Positions 39,014 to 47,289 of a stretch of 64,000 nt of DNA are shown here, in pieces. This DNA is from Cryobacterium arcticum (GTDB taxonomy: Bacteria > Actinomycetota > Actinomycetes > Actinomycetales > Microbacteriaceae): contig NZ_QHLY01000005.1 of NCBI RefSeq assembly GCF_003185895.1, forward strand, positions 248,001-312,000. Direction: 5' to 3'. The position numbers and the translations under genes were made by a program. The notes under the pieces were generated by a model. That model did not search any database. It worked only from the letters and a program-made list of their open reading frames with translations, and had not been told where the DNA came from. Every line of letters begins with the position of its first letter. The stretch's first letter is position 1.

Positions 39014-40638
39014 GTTTCGCCGAGACGCTCGACCAGGCCTTCAAGGCCCGCCTGCCGCTGCTGTACATCGAGACCAGCGAGGAGGAACGCGCCCTCGAAG
39101 AGGTCACCCGCGCCGCCCAGGCGCTGCGGCGCCCGCGCGAAGTGTGGACCTGGACCAGCGCCACCGGTCTGATCGGCCCCGACGGCAAGGGCGTCAGCAG
39201 CACCAACACCCCCGCAAAGGCGCTCGACCACATCGTGGGCGTGCCCGAGAACGCGGTCTTCGTGTTCTGCGACCTGCACGCCTATTTCGGCACCGAGCAG
39301 CGCCCCGGCGACCCGGTCATCATCCGCAAGGTGCGGGAGACAGTGCTCGAACTGCGCCACGCGGATGCGGCCCGCGCGTTGATCGTGACCGCTCCGGTCC
39401 GGAACATCCCGCCCGAGCTCGACAAGCTCGCCCACCTGCTCGAGTTCCCGTTGCCCGACACCACCGAACTGCGCTCGATGTTGGACACGATGATCGAGAA
39501 CAACGCCTCGGGCAGCGGCCGGATCAAGGTGCAGGCCGACGACAAGACCCTCGAGGCCCTGGTGCAGGCGGCCCGCGGGCTCACCATGTCGGAGGCGGAG
39601 AACGCCTTCGCGCGCGCCATGGTCAACGACGGCGAACTCACCGCGATCGACGTGCACGTGGTCCTCGACGAGAAGCGCCAGATCGTCAGCAAGTCCGGCC
39701 TGCTCGACTTCGTCACCAAGGCGCTCGACCTCGACTCGGTCGGCGGGTTGAACAACCTCAAGCGCTGGCTGTCCCGACGCAACGGCTCCTGGCTGGCCGA
39801 GGCCGAGCAATTCGGCCTGCCCGCCCCCAAGGGCGTGCTCATCACCGGCGTTCCCGGCTGTGGAAAGTCCCTCACCGCCAAGGCGATGGCGGCGTCGTGG
39901 GGGCTGCCGTTGCTCAGGCTCGACATCGGCCGCATCTTCTCCGGCCTGGTCGGCTCCTCCGAGCAGAACCTGCGCACCGCCCTCGCCACCGCTGAGGCCG
40001 TCGCCCCGTGCATCCTCTGGGTCGACGAGATCGAGAAGGGCTTCTCCAACACCACCGGCACCGGCGACTCCGGCACCACCGCCCGGGTCTTCGGGTACTT
40101 CCTCACCTGGATGCAGGAGAAGAAGCATCCGGTGTTCGTCGTTGCCACCGCCAACAACATCGACTCCCTGCCGCCGGAGTTCATGCGCAAGGGCCGGTTC
40201 GACGAGATCTTCTTCGTCGACCTGCCCACCGCGGTGGAACGGCGCGCGATCTGGACCATCCAGCTCTCCTCCAACGCCACCGCCGGCAACGGCCTGGCGG
40301 CCATCGGCACCGCCGACGTCGAGGAGCTCATCGCGGTGAGCGAGAACTACTCCGGGGCGGAGATCGAACAGGCCGTGATCGTGGCGCTGTACGAAGCGTT
40401 CGCCGAACGCCGTCCGGCGAGGCTCGCCGACCTCAGCCTGGCGATCACGAACATGATCCCGCTCGCCGTGACCCAGGCCGAGGAAGTGCAGACCATCCGC
40501 GCCTGGGCCGAGGTGCGCGCCGTGCGGGCGACCGGCAGCGAAGACATCGATCCCGCCGAAGACGCCCTCGTCGGCGCCGTGGCCACGACCGGTGCGGAGC
40601 TGTCCAGCCGCCGCGGCGGCCGCACCGTCGACTTCTAA
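39010..40638 (+). CDS. Ycf46-like AAA ATPase
   Basis: 542 residues. Residues 1-230 are a degenerate N-terminal ATPase-like region ([16 protein letters not shown]). A complete C-terminal AAA module follows: Walker A G-V-P-G-C-G-K-S (about 280-287), Walker [10 protein letters not shown] (about 335-343), sensor V-A-T-A-N-N-I, and arginine-finger-type G-R-F-D-E-I-F. This two-part layout is that of Ycf46 and bacterial relatives. It probably forms a ring that remodels partner proteins. The neighbours (DUF2997, radical-SAM, DUF1257) recur with it in other bacteria. Confidence 0.85.
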   Translation: MSFAETLDQAFKARLPLLYIETSEEERALEEVTRAAQALRRPREVWTWTSATGLIGPDGKGVSSTNTPAKALDHIVGVPENAVFVFCDLHAYFGTEQRPGDPVIIRKVRETVLELRHADAARALIVTAPVRNIPPELDKLAHLLEFPLPDTTELRSMLDTMIENNASGSGRIKVQADDKTLEALVQAARGLTMSEAENAFARAMVNDGELTAIDVHVVLDEKRQIVSKSGLLDFVTKALDLDSVGGLNNLKRWLSRRNGSWLAEAEQFGLPAPKGVLITGVPGCGKSLTAKAMAASWGLPLLRLDIGRIFSGLVGSSEQNLRTALATAEAVAPCILWVDEIEKGFSNTTGTGDSGTTARVFGYFLTWMQEKKHPVFVVATANNIDSLPPEFMRKGRFDEIFFVDLPTAVERRAIWTIQLSSNATAGNGLAAIGTADVEELIAVSENYSGAEIEQAVIVALYEAFAERRPARLADLSLAITNMIPLAVTQAEEVQTIRAWAEVRAVRATGSEDIDPAEDALVGAVATTGAELSSRRGGRTVDF

Positions 40639-40659
40639 CCGGCCGAGACAGGAGACCCC

Positions 40660-40872
40660 ATGACTGACAAGCAGCTCATCGTGCAAGTGCGGCCCGACGG
40701 CACCGTGCACGCCGAAACCATCGGCATGCACGGCAACGAGTGCCTGGACTACATCGCGGTGCTCGAGAACATGCTCGACGCCGAGACCACCGAGTCCTCG
40801 TTCACCGACGCGTATGCGCAGGTGGCCGAGCAGGAGGAGACGACGACGCAGAACTGGGACGGCGCCCGGTGA
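40660..40872 (+). CDS. DUF2997 small protein
   Basis: 70 residues: K-Q-L-I-V-Q-V-R-P-D-G-T-V-H-A-E-T-I-G then G-N-E-C-L-D-Y-I-A-V-L-E-N-M-L-D-A. This beta-strand-then-helix pattern, with the conserved G-x-x-C, is DUF2997. Its function is unknown; it is usually found beside DUF1257 and Ycf46-like ATPases. It overlaps the radical-SAM gene by 4 bp. Confidence 0.75.
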   Translation: MTDKQLIVQVRPDGTVHAETIGMHGNECLDYIAVLENMLDAETTESSFTDAYAQVAEQEETTTQNWDGAR

Positions 40873-41615
40873 ACCTGCTCGGCACGCCCCGGCTGCGCGG
40901 TTCGGGCAGTGCCCCGGCCAGTGCGCTGGGAACTGTCGAGCCTGCCGCGAAGCCCGGCGCCGAGCTGCGCTGGTCGCGGTTCCTGGCCGCGACGGCCGCC
41001 GAAGGTCCGGGCATCCGTTCGGCCCTGTGGGTGCAGGGCTGCAGCGTGCACTGCCCCGGCTGCTTCAACCCGCAGCTCTGGGCCGAGATCGGCGGCCGCG
41101 TGGAGAACACGGCCGTTCTGGCCGCCCGATTCGTGGCGGATGCGCAGGCCGCCGGTGTGGAGGGAATCACCCTTCTCGGCGGCGAACCGTTCGATCAGGC
41201 CGCCGCGCTGGCCTCGGTCGCCGAAGCGTTCCGTGCCGCCGGGCTCACCGTGATGACCTTCTCCGGCTACCCGCTGGAGCTGCTCACCGAGTGGGCGGCG
41301 ACCCGCCCCGACATCGCCCGGTTGCTCGCCGCCACCGACCTGCTCATCGACGGCCCGTACCTGCGCGACCAGCCCGACGCCGTGCGCCCGTGGCTGGGCT
41401 CGACCAACCAGGGCATCCGGGCGCTCACCCCCGCGTATGCCGACGAGGTCGCCCGCATCGAGCGCGAGGGCGGGCTCGACCGGCTGGAGATCCGCATCCA
41501 TCGCGACGGCCGGATCGACGTGAACGGCTGGGCCGACGATGCGGCCCTCGAAGACCTTCTGCATGACCTCGGTCCCCGACAGGACCGGCCCGGAACGAAA
41601 GCGAGACGCGCATGA
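40869..41615 (+). CDS. Radical-SAM / 4Fe-4S single-cluster protein (NrdG-like)
   Basis: 248 residues from a GTG overlapping the previous stop. Cluster motif C58-S-V-H-C62-P-G-C65 follows G-P-G-I-R-S-A-L-W-V-Q-G, as in glycyl-radical activases such as NrdG. Downstream G-I-T-L-L-G-G-E-P-F is the SAM-binding G-G-E-P. No ribonucleotide reductase or other glycyl-radical enzyme is near, so it probably acts with the operon partners rather than as NrdG. It overlaps the DUF1257 gene by 4 bp. Confidence 0.82.
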   Translation: MNLLGTPRLRGSGSAPASALGTVEPAAKPGAELRWSRFLAATAAEGPGIRSALWVQGCSVHCPGCFNPQLWAEIGGRVENTAVLAARFVADAQAAGVEGITLLGGEPFDQAAALASVAEAFRAAGLTVMTFSGYPLELLTEWAATRPDIARLLAATDLLIDGPYLRDQPDAVRPWLGSTNQGIRALTPAYADEVARIEREGGLDRLEIRIHRDGRIDVNGWADDAALEDLLHDLGPRQDRPGTKARRA

Positions 41616-42115
41616 GTGTCACCCTGATCCTGCTTCCCATCGCCCTGGCCGCGGCCGCCGCGGCGGGCGGCATCGGCGGTATCGGCGCCGCCATCACGGC
41701 CAAGTCCAACAGCGCCGACACAGCGGCCGGCGCGCCCCCGGACATCCGGGTGCGCACCCGGATGAAAGACAGCACGCTGCTCGCCGACGCCCTGACGAAC
41801 CTGGGCGCCACGGCCATCGACGTCTCGCGCACCCGTGTCATCGCCAAGGTCGACGGTGTGTCGCTGACGATGACCCTCACCGACGACGGGGTCTGGGAGG
41901 CCCACGTCGAAAGCCTTGACGGGGTGGAAGTCACCGTGGAGAGCGCGACCGAACTGCTGCAGCGCCTCGACGGCGAATACGCCCTGATGGTGCAGCAGGC
42001 CGTCGCCGAGAAGATCCGGCTGCGCGCCGAGAGCTCGGGCTTCGACCTGGTGTCGGAGACCCGCGAAGCGGATGACACCGTCACCATGGTGCTCAACGTG
42101 CGTGCGGAGGCGTAA
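41612..42115 (+). CDS. DUF1257 (Ycf35-like) protein
   Basis: 167 residues. An N-terminal hydrophobic stretch (L-I-L-L-P-I-A-L-A-A-A-A-A-A-G-G-I) leads to the DUF1257 core: R-T-R-M-K-D-S-T-L-L-A-D-A-L-T-N-L-G and the C-terminal V-A-E-K-I-R-L-R-A-E-S-S-G-F-D-L-V-S-E-T-R. Plastid and cyanobacterial relatives are called Ycf35. The N-terminal membrane segment is unusual for the family. Function unknown. Confidence 0.75.
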   Translation: MSVTLILLPIALAAAAAAGGIGGIGAAITAKSNSADTAAGAPPDIRVRTRMKDSTLLADALTNLGATAIDVSRTRVIAKVDGVSLTMTLTDDGVWEAHVESLDGVEVTVESATELLQRLDGEYALMVQQAVAEKIRLRAESSGFDLVSETREADDTVTMVLNVRAEA

Positions 42116-42121
42116 CACCGC

Positions 42122-42973
42122 ATGACGAACGCCCCAGGTCCCTTCCGCGTCGCGCCGGGCACGGCCGCCGCGACCGGACCGACGATGATCTGGCGCCTGC
42201 TGGCGAGCTCGTGGCTGTTGCTGCTGCTCTTCGGCGGCGGCGCACTGGCGTGGCTCGCGTTCGGGGCGCTTGCGTTCGTGGCCAAACGTCGCCGGTGGGG
42301 CATCTTCGCCGGGGTGTACGGCCTGGCCGCGATCATCGTGCAGCTGCCAGAGGACCCGGCGGGGCACATCCTGCAGGGCACGCTGTACCTGGTGGCGCTG
42401 CTGCACGGCCTGATCATCAACCAGGGCTGGCTGATGCTGCTGTGGGGCCGGCGGGAGAACAACCTCACCGTCTTCGGCAACCCTCGCGCCGGAAATGCAG
42501 CGGCCGCTGGGCCCGCTCGGCGCCGGCAGCGGGCCCCAGCAATTCCGCGGGAGGCGGAGAAGCTGCTCGGTGCCGACGGCACGGCGCGGTCCGACTACCT
42601 CGATGATTCCGCGGCGACGGCGGCGCCGACACGACGGATGACCCGGGCCCAGCGACGGGCCGAGGAGGCCGCTGCTCGCGCCGAGCTGTCCGCGGCCGCC
42701 GCGCCCGCGCTTCCGGCACCCACCGTCGACACCGTGCTGGTCGACGTGAACACCGCCAACCAGCGCACCATCGCCAAGCTCACCGGTATGGACCGCGCCC
42801 TGGCGAAGGCCGCGATCACCGAGCGCAGCAAGCGCGGCGGGTTCGGCTCGCTCGAGGACTTCGCCGACACGGCCGGGCTGCAGCCGCACGAGATCGTGCG
42901 CCTGCGCGGCGAGGCCTACTGCTCGTCGCGCCCGCGCGCCAAGCGCACCTTCGGCCGCCGCGTCGACTACTAG
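42122..42973 (+). CDS. Membrane protein with C-terminal helix-hairpin-helix domain
   Basis: 283 residues. About three TM helices lie between 20 and 110 (L-L-A-S-S-W-L-L-L-L-L-F-G-G, G-V-Y-G-L-A-A-I-I, L-Y-L-V-A-L-L-H-G). A charged linker follows, with M-T-R-A-Q-R-R-A-E-E. The C-terminal V-D-V-N-T-A-N-Q-R-T-I-A-K-L ... F-G-S-L-E-D-F-A is a helix-hairpin-helix DNA-binding-type domain. It ends the operon and may link it to nucleic acid at the membrane. Confidence 0.7.
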   Translation: MTNAPGPFRVAPGTAAATGPTMIWRLLASSWLLLLLFGGGALAWLAFGALAFVAKRRRWGIFAGVYGLAAIIVQLPEDPAGHILQGTLYLVALLHGLIINQGWLMLLWGRRENNLTVFGNPRAGNAAAAGPARRRQRAPAIPREAEKLLGADGTARSDYLDDSAATAAPTRRMTRAQRRAEEAAARAELSAAAAPALPAPTVDTVLVDVNTANQRTIAKLTGMDRALAKAAITERSKRGGFGSLEDFADTAGLQPHEIVRLRGEAYCSSRPRAKRTFGRRVDY

Positions 42974-43020
42974 CCCGCGCCGTCGGCCCGCTCGCCCGCC
43001 TGCCCGCGAAACGCAACCGC

Positions 43021-43382
43021 CCCGCTGGTCGAGCCTGTCGAGACCCCGCGAGACAACCTACGGATGCCCCGGCAGCGACACACACAAACGTCACCAGGTC
43101 TCGACAAGCTCGACCAACGAACGGGCCCGCTCGCCTGCGAACGCACCGCCCCGCTGGTCGAGCCTGTCGAGACCCCGCGAGACAACCGACGGACGCCCCG
43201 GCAACGACACACACAAACGTCACCAGGTCTCGACAAGCTCGACCCACGAACGGGCCAGCCCGCCCGCGAAACACAACCACCCCGCTGGTCGAGCCTGTCG
43301 AGACCCCGCGAGACAACCTACGGATGCCACGGCAACGACACACACAAACGTCACCAGGTCTCGACAAGCTCGACCAACGCCC
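43021..43382. repeat. Three tandem ~130-bp palindromic repeat units
   Basis: Each unit starts CGCTGGTCGAGCCTGTCGAG and ends in the complementary GGTCTCGACAAGCTCGACC, with a conserved ACACACAAACGTCACCA spacer. Units begin near 43023, 43150 and 43282. No gene is seen from 42974 to 43409. Confidence 0.85.
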
Positions 43383-43409
43383 GGGGGCAGTCCGGCGGGC
43401 CGGTGACCC

Positions 43410-44558
43410 TTACGCGGGCGCGCCGACCGGAACGCGAGGGCGGGAGGTCGCGCTGACCGCGGCGGCCGCATCCGCAACCTGGGCACCGGCGAAGGCCGGG
43501 CGGGCGCCGTAGGGGTCGTCGTCGCCCCAGAGCGTGGTGGGCGCTTCGCGGCGCACCGTGGGGATCACCTCGGTGGCGAACCGCTCCAAAATCTCCAGCT
43601 GCTGCTCGAACGGCACCGTGGTCGGCAGGCTGATCGACTGCAGGTCGTGCCGGAACAGTTGGTGGTACGACAGGATCTTGTCGATCACCTGCTGCGGGCT
43701 CCCCACCAGCGCAGGCCCCTCCGCCACGGCGTGGTCGATGTCGCGGAACGGGGTGTTGTTGCCCGGCACGTGCGTCGCGGCCACGATGGCCTCATAGACC
43801 GGGCCGTACTGCTCCTTCGCCTGCTGAGTGGTGTCGGCGATGAACGTGCTGCCCGACCCCGAACCCACGTAGGCGAACCGGGAATCGTGCCCATGCCGGG
43901 CGTACTCGTCACGGTAGTGCTCGATCAGCACCGAGTAGTTCTGCCGGGGCTGGATCGCGTTCGCGGTGAACAGCGGGTCGCCCCACTTGGCGGCCAGCGC
44001 CGCCGACGCCAGCGTGGTCGCCGAGCCGTGCCACACCCGCGGGGCGCCGGCGAACGGGCGCGGCAGGGTGGTGATGTCGTTCACCGGCGGCCGGAACTCA
44101 CCCGACCAGGTCACCCCGGTCTCCCGCCAGAGCCGGCGGAGCAGCCCGTACTTCTCGGCCACGAGTTCCCACTGGTCTTCGATCTGCAGGCCGAACAGCC
44201 CAAAGTGCTTGACCTCGTTGCCCTTGCCGATGGTGAGGTCGAGCCGGCCGCGGGAGATCTGGTCGATGGTGGCGTAGTCCTCGGCCACCCGGATCGGGTC
44301 GAGCAGCGAGAGCACCGTCACCCCCGACTGCAGCCGGATGCGCGAGGTTGTGGCCGCAATCGCGCCGAGCAGCACCGTCGGTGCCGACGACAGGAACCGC
44401 CCGGCGTGCCGCTCCCCCACCGAGTAGGCGTCGAAGCCGAGTTCCTCGGCCCGGCGGGCCACCTGGATGGTCTGCGCGAACCGGTCGCTGGGCGACACGA
44501 TCCGGCCGGTCACCGGGTTGGTGAGGTACGGGATGATGTCGAGAACCTGGAACTTCAC
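43410..44558 (-). CDS. LLM-class flavin-dependent oxidoreductase
   Basis: 382 residues. The barrel opens K-F-Q-V-L-D-I-I-P-Y; E-L-G-F-D-A-Y-S-V-G-E-R-H and R-L-Q-S-G-V-T-V-L-S-L-L-D-P-I-R-V-A-E-D-Y-A-T-I-D-Q-I-S-R-G-R follow. This is the alkanal/alkanesulfonate-type core rather than the NtaA type. It is preceded on the same strand by a DUF1684 gene only 4 bp away, so the pair is co-transcribed. Substrate unknown. Confidence 0.82.
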   Translation of the reverse strand: MKFQVLDIIPYLTNPVTGRIVSPSDRFAQTIQVARRAEELGFDAYSVGERHAGRFLSSAPTVLLGAIAATTSRIRLQSGVTVLSLLDPIRVAEDYATIDQISRGRLDLTIGKGNEVKHFGLFGLQIEDQWELVAEKYGLLRRLWRETGVTWSGEFRPPVNDITTLPRPFAGAPRVWHGSATTLASAALAAKWGDPLFTANAIQPRQNYSVLIEHYRDEYARHGHDSRFAYVGSGSGSTFIADTTQQAKEQYGPVYEAIVAATHVPGNNTPFRDIDHAVAEGPALVGSPQQVIDKILSYHQLFRHDLQSISLPTTVPFEQQLEILERFATEVIPTVRREAPTTLWGDDDPYGARPAFAGAQVADAAAAVSATSRPRVPVGAPA

Positions 44559-44562
44559 GGTG

Positions 44563-45414
44563 TCAGAGCTCCACGGCGATGCGGTCCAGCGGGGTCTTCT
44601 CGCCCGCCTCGATGCCGATCGGCAACCGGTTCTCCGCCGGCGGCAGCGGGCAGGTGGCGTAGTCGGTGTAGGCGCAGGGCAGGTTCACGGCCCGGTTGAA
44701 GTCGACGGTGGTGACCCCGGATGCGTCCGGCGCATCCACCGACAGCGCCCGGTTGGCCGCATAGGTGGTGATGCCGCTCGTGGCATCGGTGAACAGCACG
44801 AGCAGGCTGCCCGGGGCATGTCCGTTGAACGCGGTGAGCCGGAAGGTCTCGCCGCGCAGCTCGAACTCGAGCTCGCCGGGCGCCTCGTAGACGTGCTGTA
44901 GGCCCTCGACGGCGGCGCCCACCGTGACTTCACGAGGCGTCTCGAACGGCAGGAACCGGGCGCCGACGAACCAGCGCGGGTTGGGCACGTAGGTGGGCGT
45001 GCCCTGGTACGCCGCGCGGAACGCGGTGTCGGGATGCCGGGGCCGCACCACGATGTGGCCGCCACGCTTGGCGACCTCGATCACGGCATCGCCGGCGATG
45101 GCGTTCAGGCCGTCCCGCTCGGCGATCGGCCCGAAGGCGTGCCGGCCGGTGAGCGGCCCGGCGTCGACGCTCAGCTGCTCCCCCTCGGTCAGCTCGACGA
45201 CCGGCCCGTCGGGGGTGTCAGACCAGGCGCCCGGCGCATCCTCGAAGCGTTGCGGCTCGGCGGTGAGGAAGTGCAGCCCGGTGATGGCGAGGAAGCCGTG
45301 CTCGGAGGCGCGCTGCTTCTCGTGCGCGGCATGCCAGGCCTCCCAGTCGCTGCCGAAGGATGCGCGGTCGATGACCGGGAAGGTGGTGTCTGTGCTGATC
45401 GTCTCTGTGCTCAT
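44563..45414 (-). CDS. DUF1684 protein
   Basis: 283 residues. Family signature W-H-A-A-H-E-K-Q-R-A-S-E-H-G-F-L-A-I-T-G-L-H-F-L near the start, a central beta-rich part, and F-N-R-A-V-N-L-P-C-A-Y-T-D-Y-A-T-C-P-L-P-P-A-E-N-R-L towards the end. The conserved C-A-Y and C-P-L-P-P segments are typical. DUF1684 proteins have no assigned reaction. Co-transcription with a flavin monooxygenase suggests a shared pathway. Confidence 0.82.
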   Translation of the reverse strand: MSTETISTDTTFPVIDRASFGSDWEAWHAAHEKQRASEHGFLAITGLHFLTAEPQRFEDAPGAWSDTPDGPVVELTEGEQLSVDAGPLTGRHAFGPIAERDGLNAIAGDAVIEVAKRGGHIVVRPRHPDTAFRAAYQGTPTYVPNPRWFVGARFLPFETPREVTVGAAVEGLQHVYEAPGELEFELRGETFRLTAFNGHAPGSLLVLFTDATSGITTYAANRALSVDAPDASGVTTVDFNRAVNLPCAYTDYATCPLPPAENRLPIGIEAGEKTPLDRIAVEL

Positions 45415-45530
45415 GACAGCACGCTACGGTCGGGGCCCGCGCAGGTTACGGCGGATGCGCCGTGCAGCGTCACACTCGCAACACACGGTAACGAGGCTTG
45501 CGCTGCGGCTGCTTACACACGTACGTCACC

Positions 45531-45640
45531 AGGTCTCGACAAGCTCGACCAACGAGCGGGGCACGACACATCCGCTGCTTACGTGAGTCGATCTGCGAGA
45601 CGCATACAGTCCGCTGGTCGAGCTTGTCGAGACCCGGTGA
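45531..45640. repeat. Intergenic palindromic repeat pair
   Basis: One copy of GGTCTCGACAAGCTCGACCA near 45531 and one of its complement near 45615, in the gap between the DUF1684 gene start and the acetyltransferase stop. Confidence 0.75.
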
Positions 45641-45646
45641 GACGAC

Positions 45647-46288
45647 CTACGGATGCTGCGGCAGCGGGTAGCTGTAGACCAGGGGCGGGATCTCGTCGGG
45701 CGAACCCGGGCCGCCGAGCCGAGTCGGCACCCGGTCGTGCTGGCGCTGGAAGCCGATCCGTTCGTAGAGCCGCTGCGCGGGCAGGTTGAGCGAACCCGTG
45801 TCGAGCACCACCGCACCGGCGCCCATCTCGGCCGCAACGTGCAGCGCGGCACGCACGAGCGCCTCGCCGATTCCCCGCCCGCGCGCGGCCGGGTCGACCG
45901 CAATAAGCCGAAGCTCGATCTCGCCCGGCTGAGCCAACCGGCTGCCGGCCTCGCCGGCGCGGAGCAGGCTGGCCGTGCCGAGCAGCGACACGGGAGCGAC
46001 GGCATCGCCGACGGCACCGCGCTCATCGACCGCGCCGTGCTCCTCCTCGACACCGCGGTCCTCAACCGCCACCAGCAGCGCGCCCGCCGCCGCCCGGCCC
46101 GCCGAATCCCGCACCAGGGCGGTGCGCGCCGCCGACACCGGGAAGTGCCCGTACGGGCCGTTGCGGAAGCCGAGTTCGACGAGGTCGGCCACCCGGTCGA
46201 ACTCGTGCGGGGCCGCGGGTCGCACCCGCACGCTCACCTGCTCAGCGCCCGGCCGCGCGCCCGCACCACCAGCACCGGGCGCGCTCAC
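45647..46288 (-). CDS. GNAT-family N-acetyltransferase, last gene of the LLM-M20-ATP-grasp operon
   Basis: 213 residues from a GTG overlapping the ATP-grasp stop; a start at a GTG 17 codons on is possible. The acetyl-CoA loop reads L-I-A-V-D-P-A-A-R-G-R-G-I-G-E-A-L-V, followed by L-D-T-G-S-L-N-L-P-A-Q-R-L-Y-E-R-I-G-F. A region around 60-95 is Ala/Glu-rich and variable. The substrate may be the product or substrate of the linked amidohydrolase. Confidence 0.8.
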   Translation of the reverse strand: MSAPGAGGAGARPGAEQVSVRVRPAAPHEFDRVADLVELGFRNGPYGHFPVSAARTALVRDSAGRAAAGALLVAVEDRGVEEEHGAVDERGAVGDAVAPVSLLGTASLLRAGEAGSRLAQPGEIELRLIAVDPAARGRGIGEALVRAALHVAAEMGAGAVVLDTGSLNLPAQRLYERIGFQRQHDRVPTRLGGPGSPDEIPPLVYSYPLPQHP

Positions 46289-47289
46289 GCGCCCGCTGCC
46301 ACGGGCACCGCGGGGTAGGCCTCGGCGAGCAGCCCGGCCAGGTACGCCACGATCGCACCGGGGCCGCTCTTGGGCGCATCCGCCTCGATCAGCGCGTTGT
46401 AGTTCGTGTTGGTGTTCACGTCGTAGGTCACGATGCGGCCGTCGGCGGTCTCGATGAACTCGATCCCGGCGACCTCGATGCCCTCTGCCCGCAGGAACGC
46501 CCGGTACCGGTCGATGATCGGGTGGTCGAAGCCCTCGCGCAGAGCGAAGATCTGCTGTCCGGCCTCGGGCAGGATGGTGGCGCCGGGTGGCAGCAGCAGC
46601 GCGCCCGTGGTCGGGTCGATGGCGCAGGCATCCGCCGGGCAGAGCTGATAGCCGCCGCGGGCGGTGTCGGCGGTGATGGCGTAGATGAACTCGTCGCCCA
46701 CGATCTCCACCCGGGTCACCTCGGGCCTGGCGGCCACGACGAACTCCTGCAGCAGCGAGATGCCGTCCTCGGGCTCCTCGTACAGGCCGGCGTCGATCGC
46801 GGCGGCCAGCTCGGCGGCGCTGTTGAACTTCTGCACCCCGAGGCCCTTGCCGCCCTGGTTGTGCTTGGTGATGAACGGGGTGGGAAAGTCCTGCGCGGCC
46901 TCGACCAGAAGGTGGGTGCCCACGACCACGCGGGTGCGCGGCACGTCGAAGCCTTGCGCGCGCAGCCGGGTGAGCTGGTCGACCTTGCTCACCTCGAGTT
47001 CGATGGTGCGCCGGCCGTTCACCGTGCGGGCGCCGTAGGCGTCGAGCCAGTTCAGCACGCTGCGGGTGTAATCCTTCGACAGGTTGTGCCCGCGGGTGTG
47101 AGCGGATGCGCTGATCCGCGACCAGAAGATTCCGGCCGGCGGGGCCTCGTCGAGGTCGAGCACCCCGTCGACCAGCAGCCACTCGCGGTAGGGCACCCCG
47201 GCCGCTTCGAACGCGGCCTGGAACGGGCCGAACCAGTCCGGGTTCTCGTGCAGAACATGAACAACGGGAATGTCGGAGAGAGAACTCAT
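46285..47289 (-). CDS. ATP-grasp ligase (RimK-like)
   Basis: 334 residues. The N-terminal pre-ATP-grasp part has V-V-H-V-L-H-E-N-P-D-W-F and I-F-W-S-R-I-S-A-S-A-H-T. The ATP-binding core contains F-I-T-K-H-N-Q-G-G-K-G-L-G-V-Q-K-F, E-F-V-V-A, and the metal site E-F-I-E-T-A-D-G-R-I-V-T-Y-D-V-N-T-N-T-N-Y-N. Such enzymes join a carboxylate to an amine or thiol through acyl phosphate. It is coupled by 4-bp overlaps to the M20 and GNAT genes. The product cannot be named. Confidence 0.82.
   Translation of the reverse strand: MSSLSDIPVVHVLHENPDWFGPFQAAFEAAGVPYREWLLVDGVLDLDEAPPAGIFWSRISASAHTRGHNLSKDYTRSVLNWLDAYGARTVNGRRTIELEVSKVDQLTRLRAQGFDVPRTRVVVGTHLLVEAAQDFPTPFITKHNQGGKGLGVQKFNSAAELAAAIDAGLYEEPEDGISLLQEFVVAARPEVTRVEIVGDEFIYAITADTARGGYQLCPADACAIDPTTGALLLPPGATILPEAGQQIFALREGFDHPIIDRYRAFLRAEGIEVAGIEFIETADGRIVTYDVNTNTNYNALIEADAPKSGPGAIVAYLAGLLAEAYPAVPVAAGA

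Noticed and set aside
40869..41615. Naming the radical-SAM protein nrdG
   Set aside because: The cluster motif fits, but there is no nrdD or other glycyl-radical enzyme nearby, and the operon context points elsewhere.
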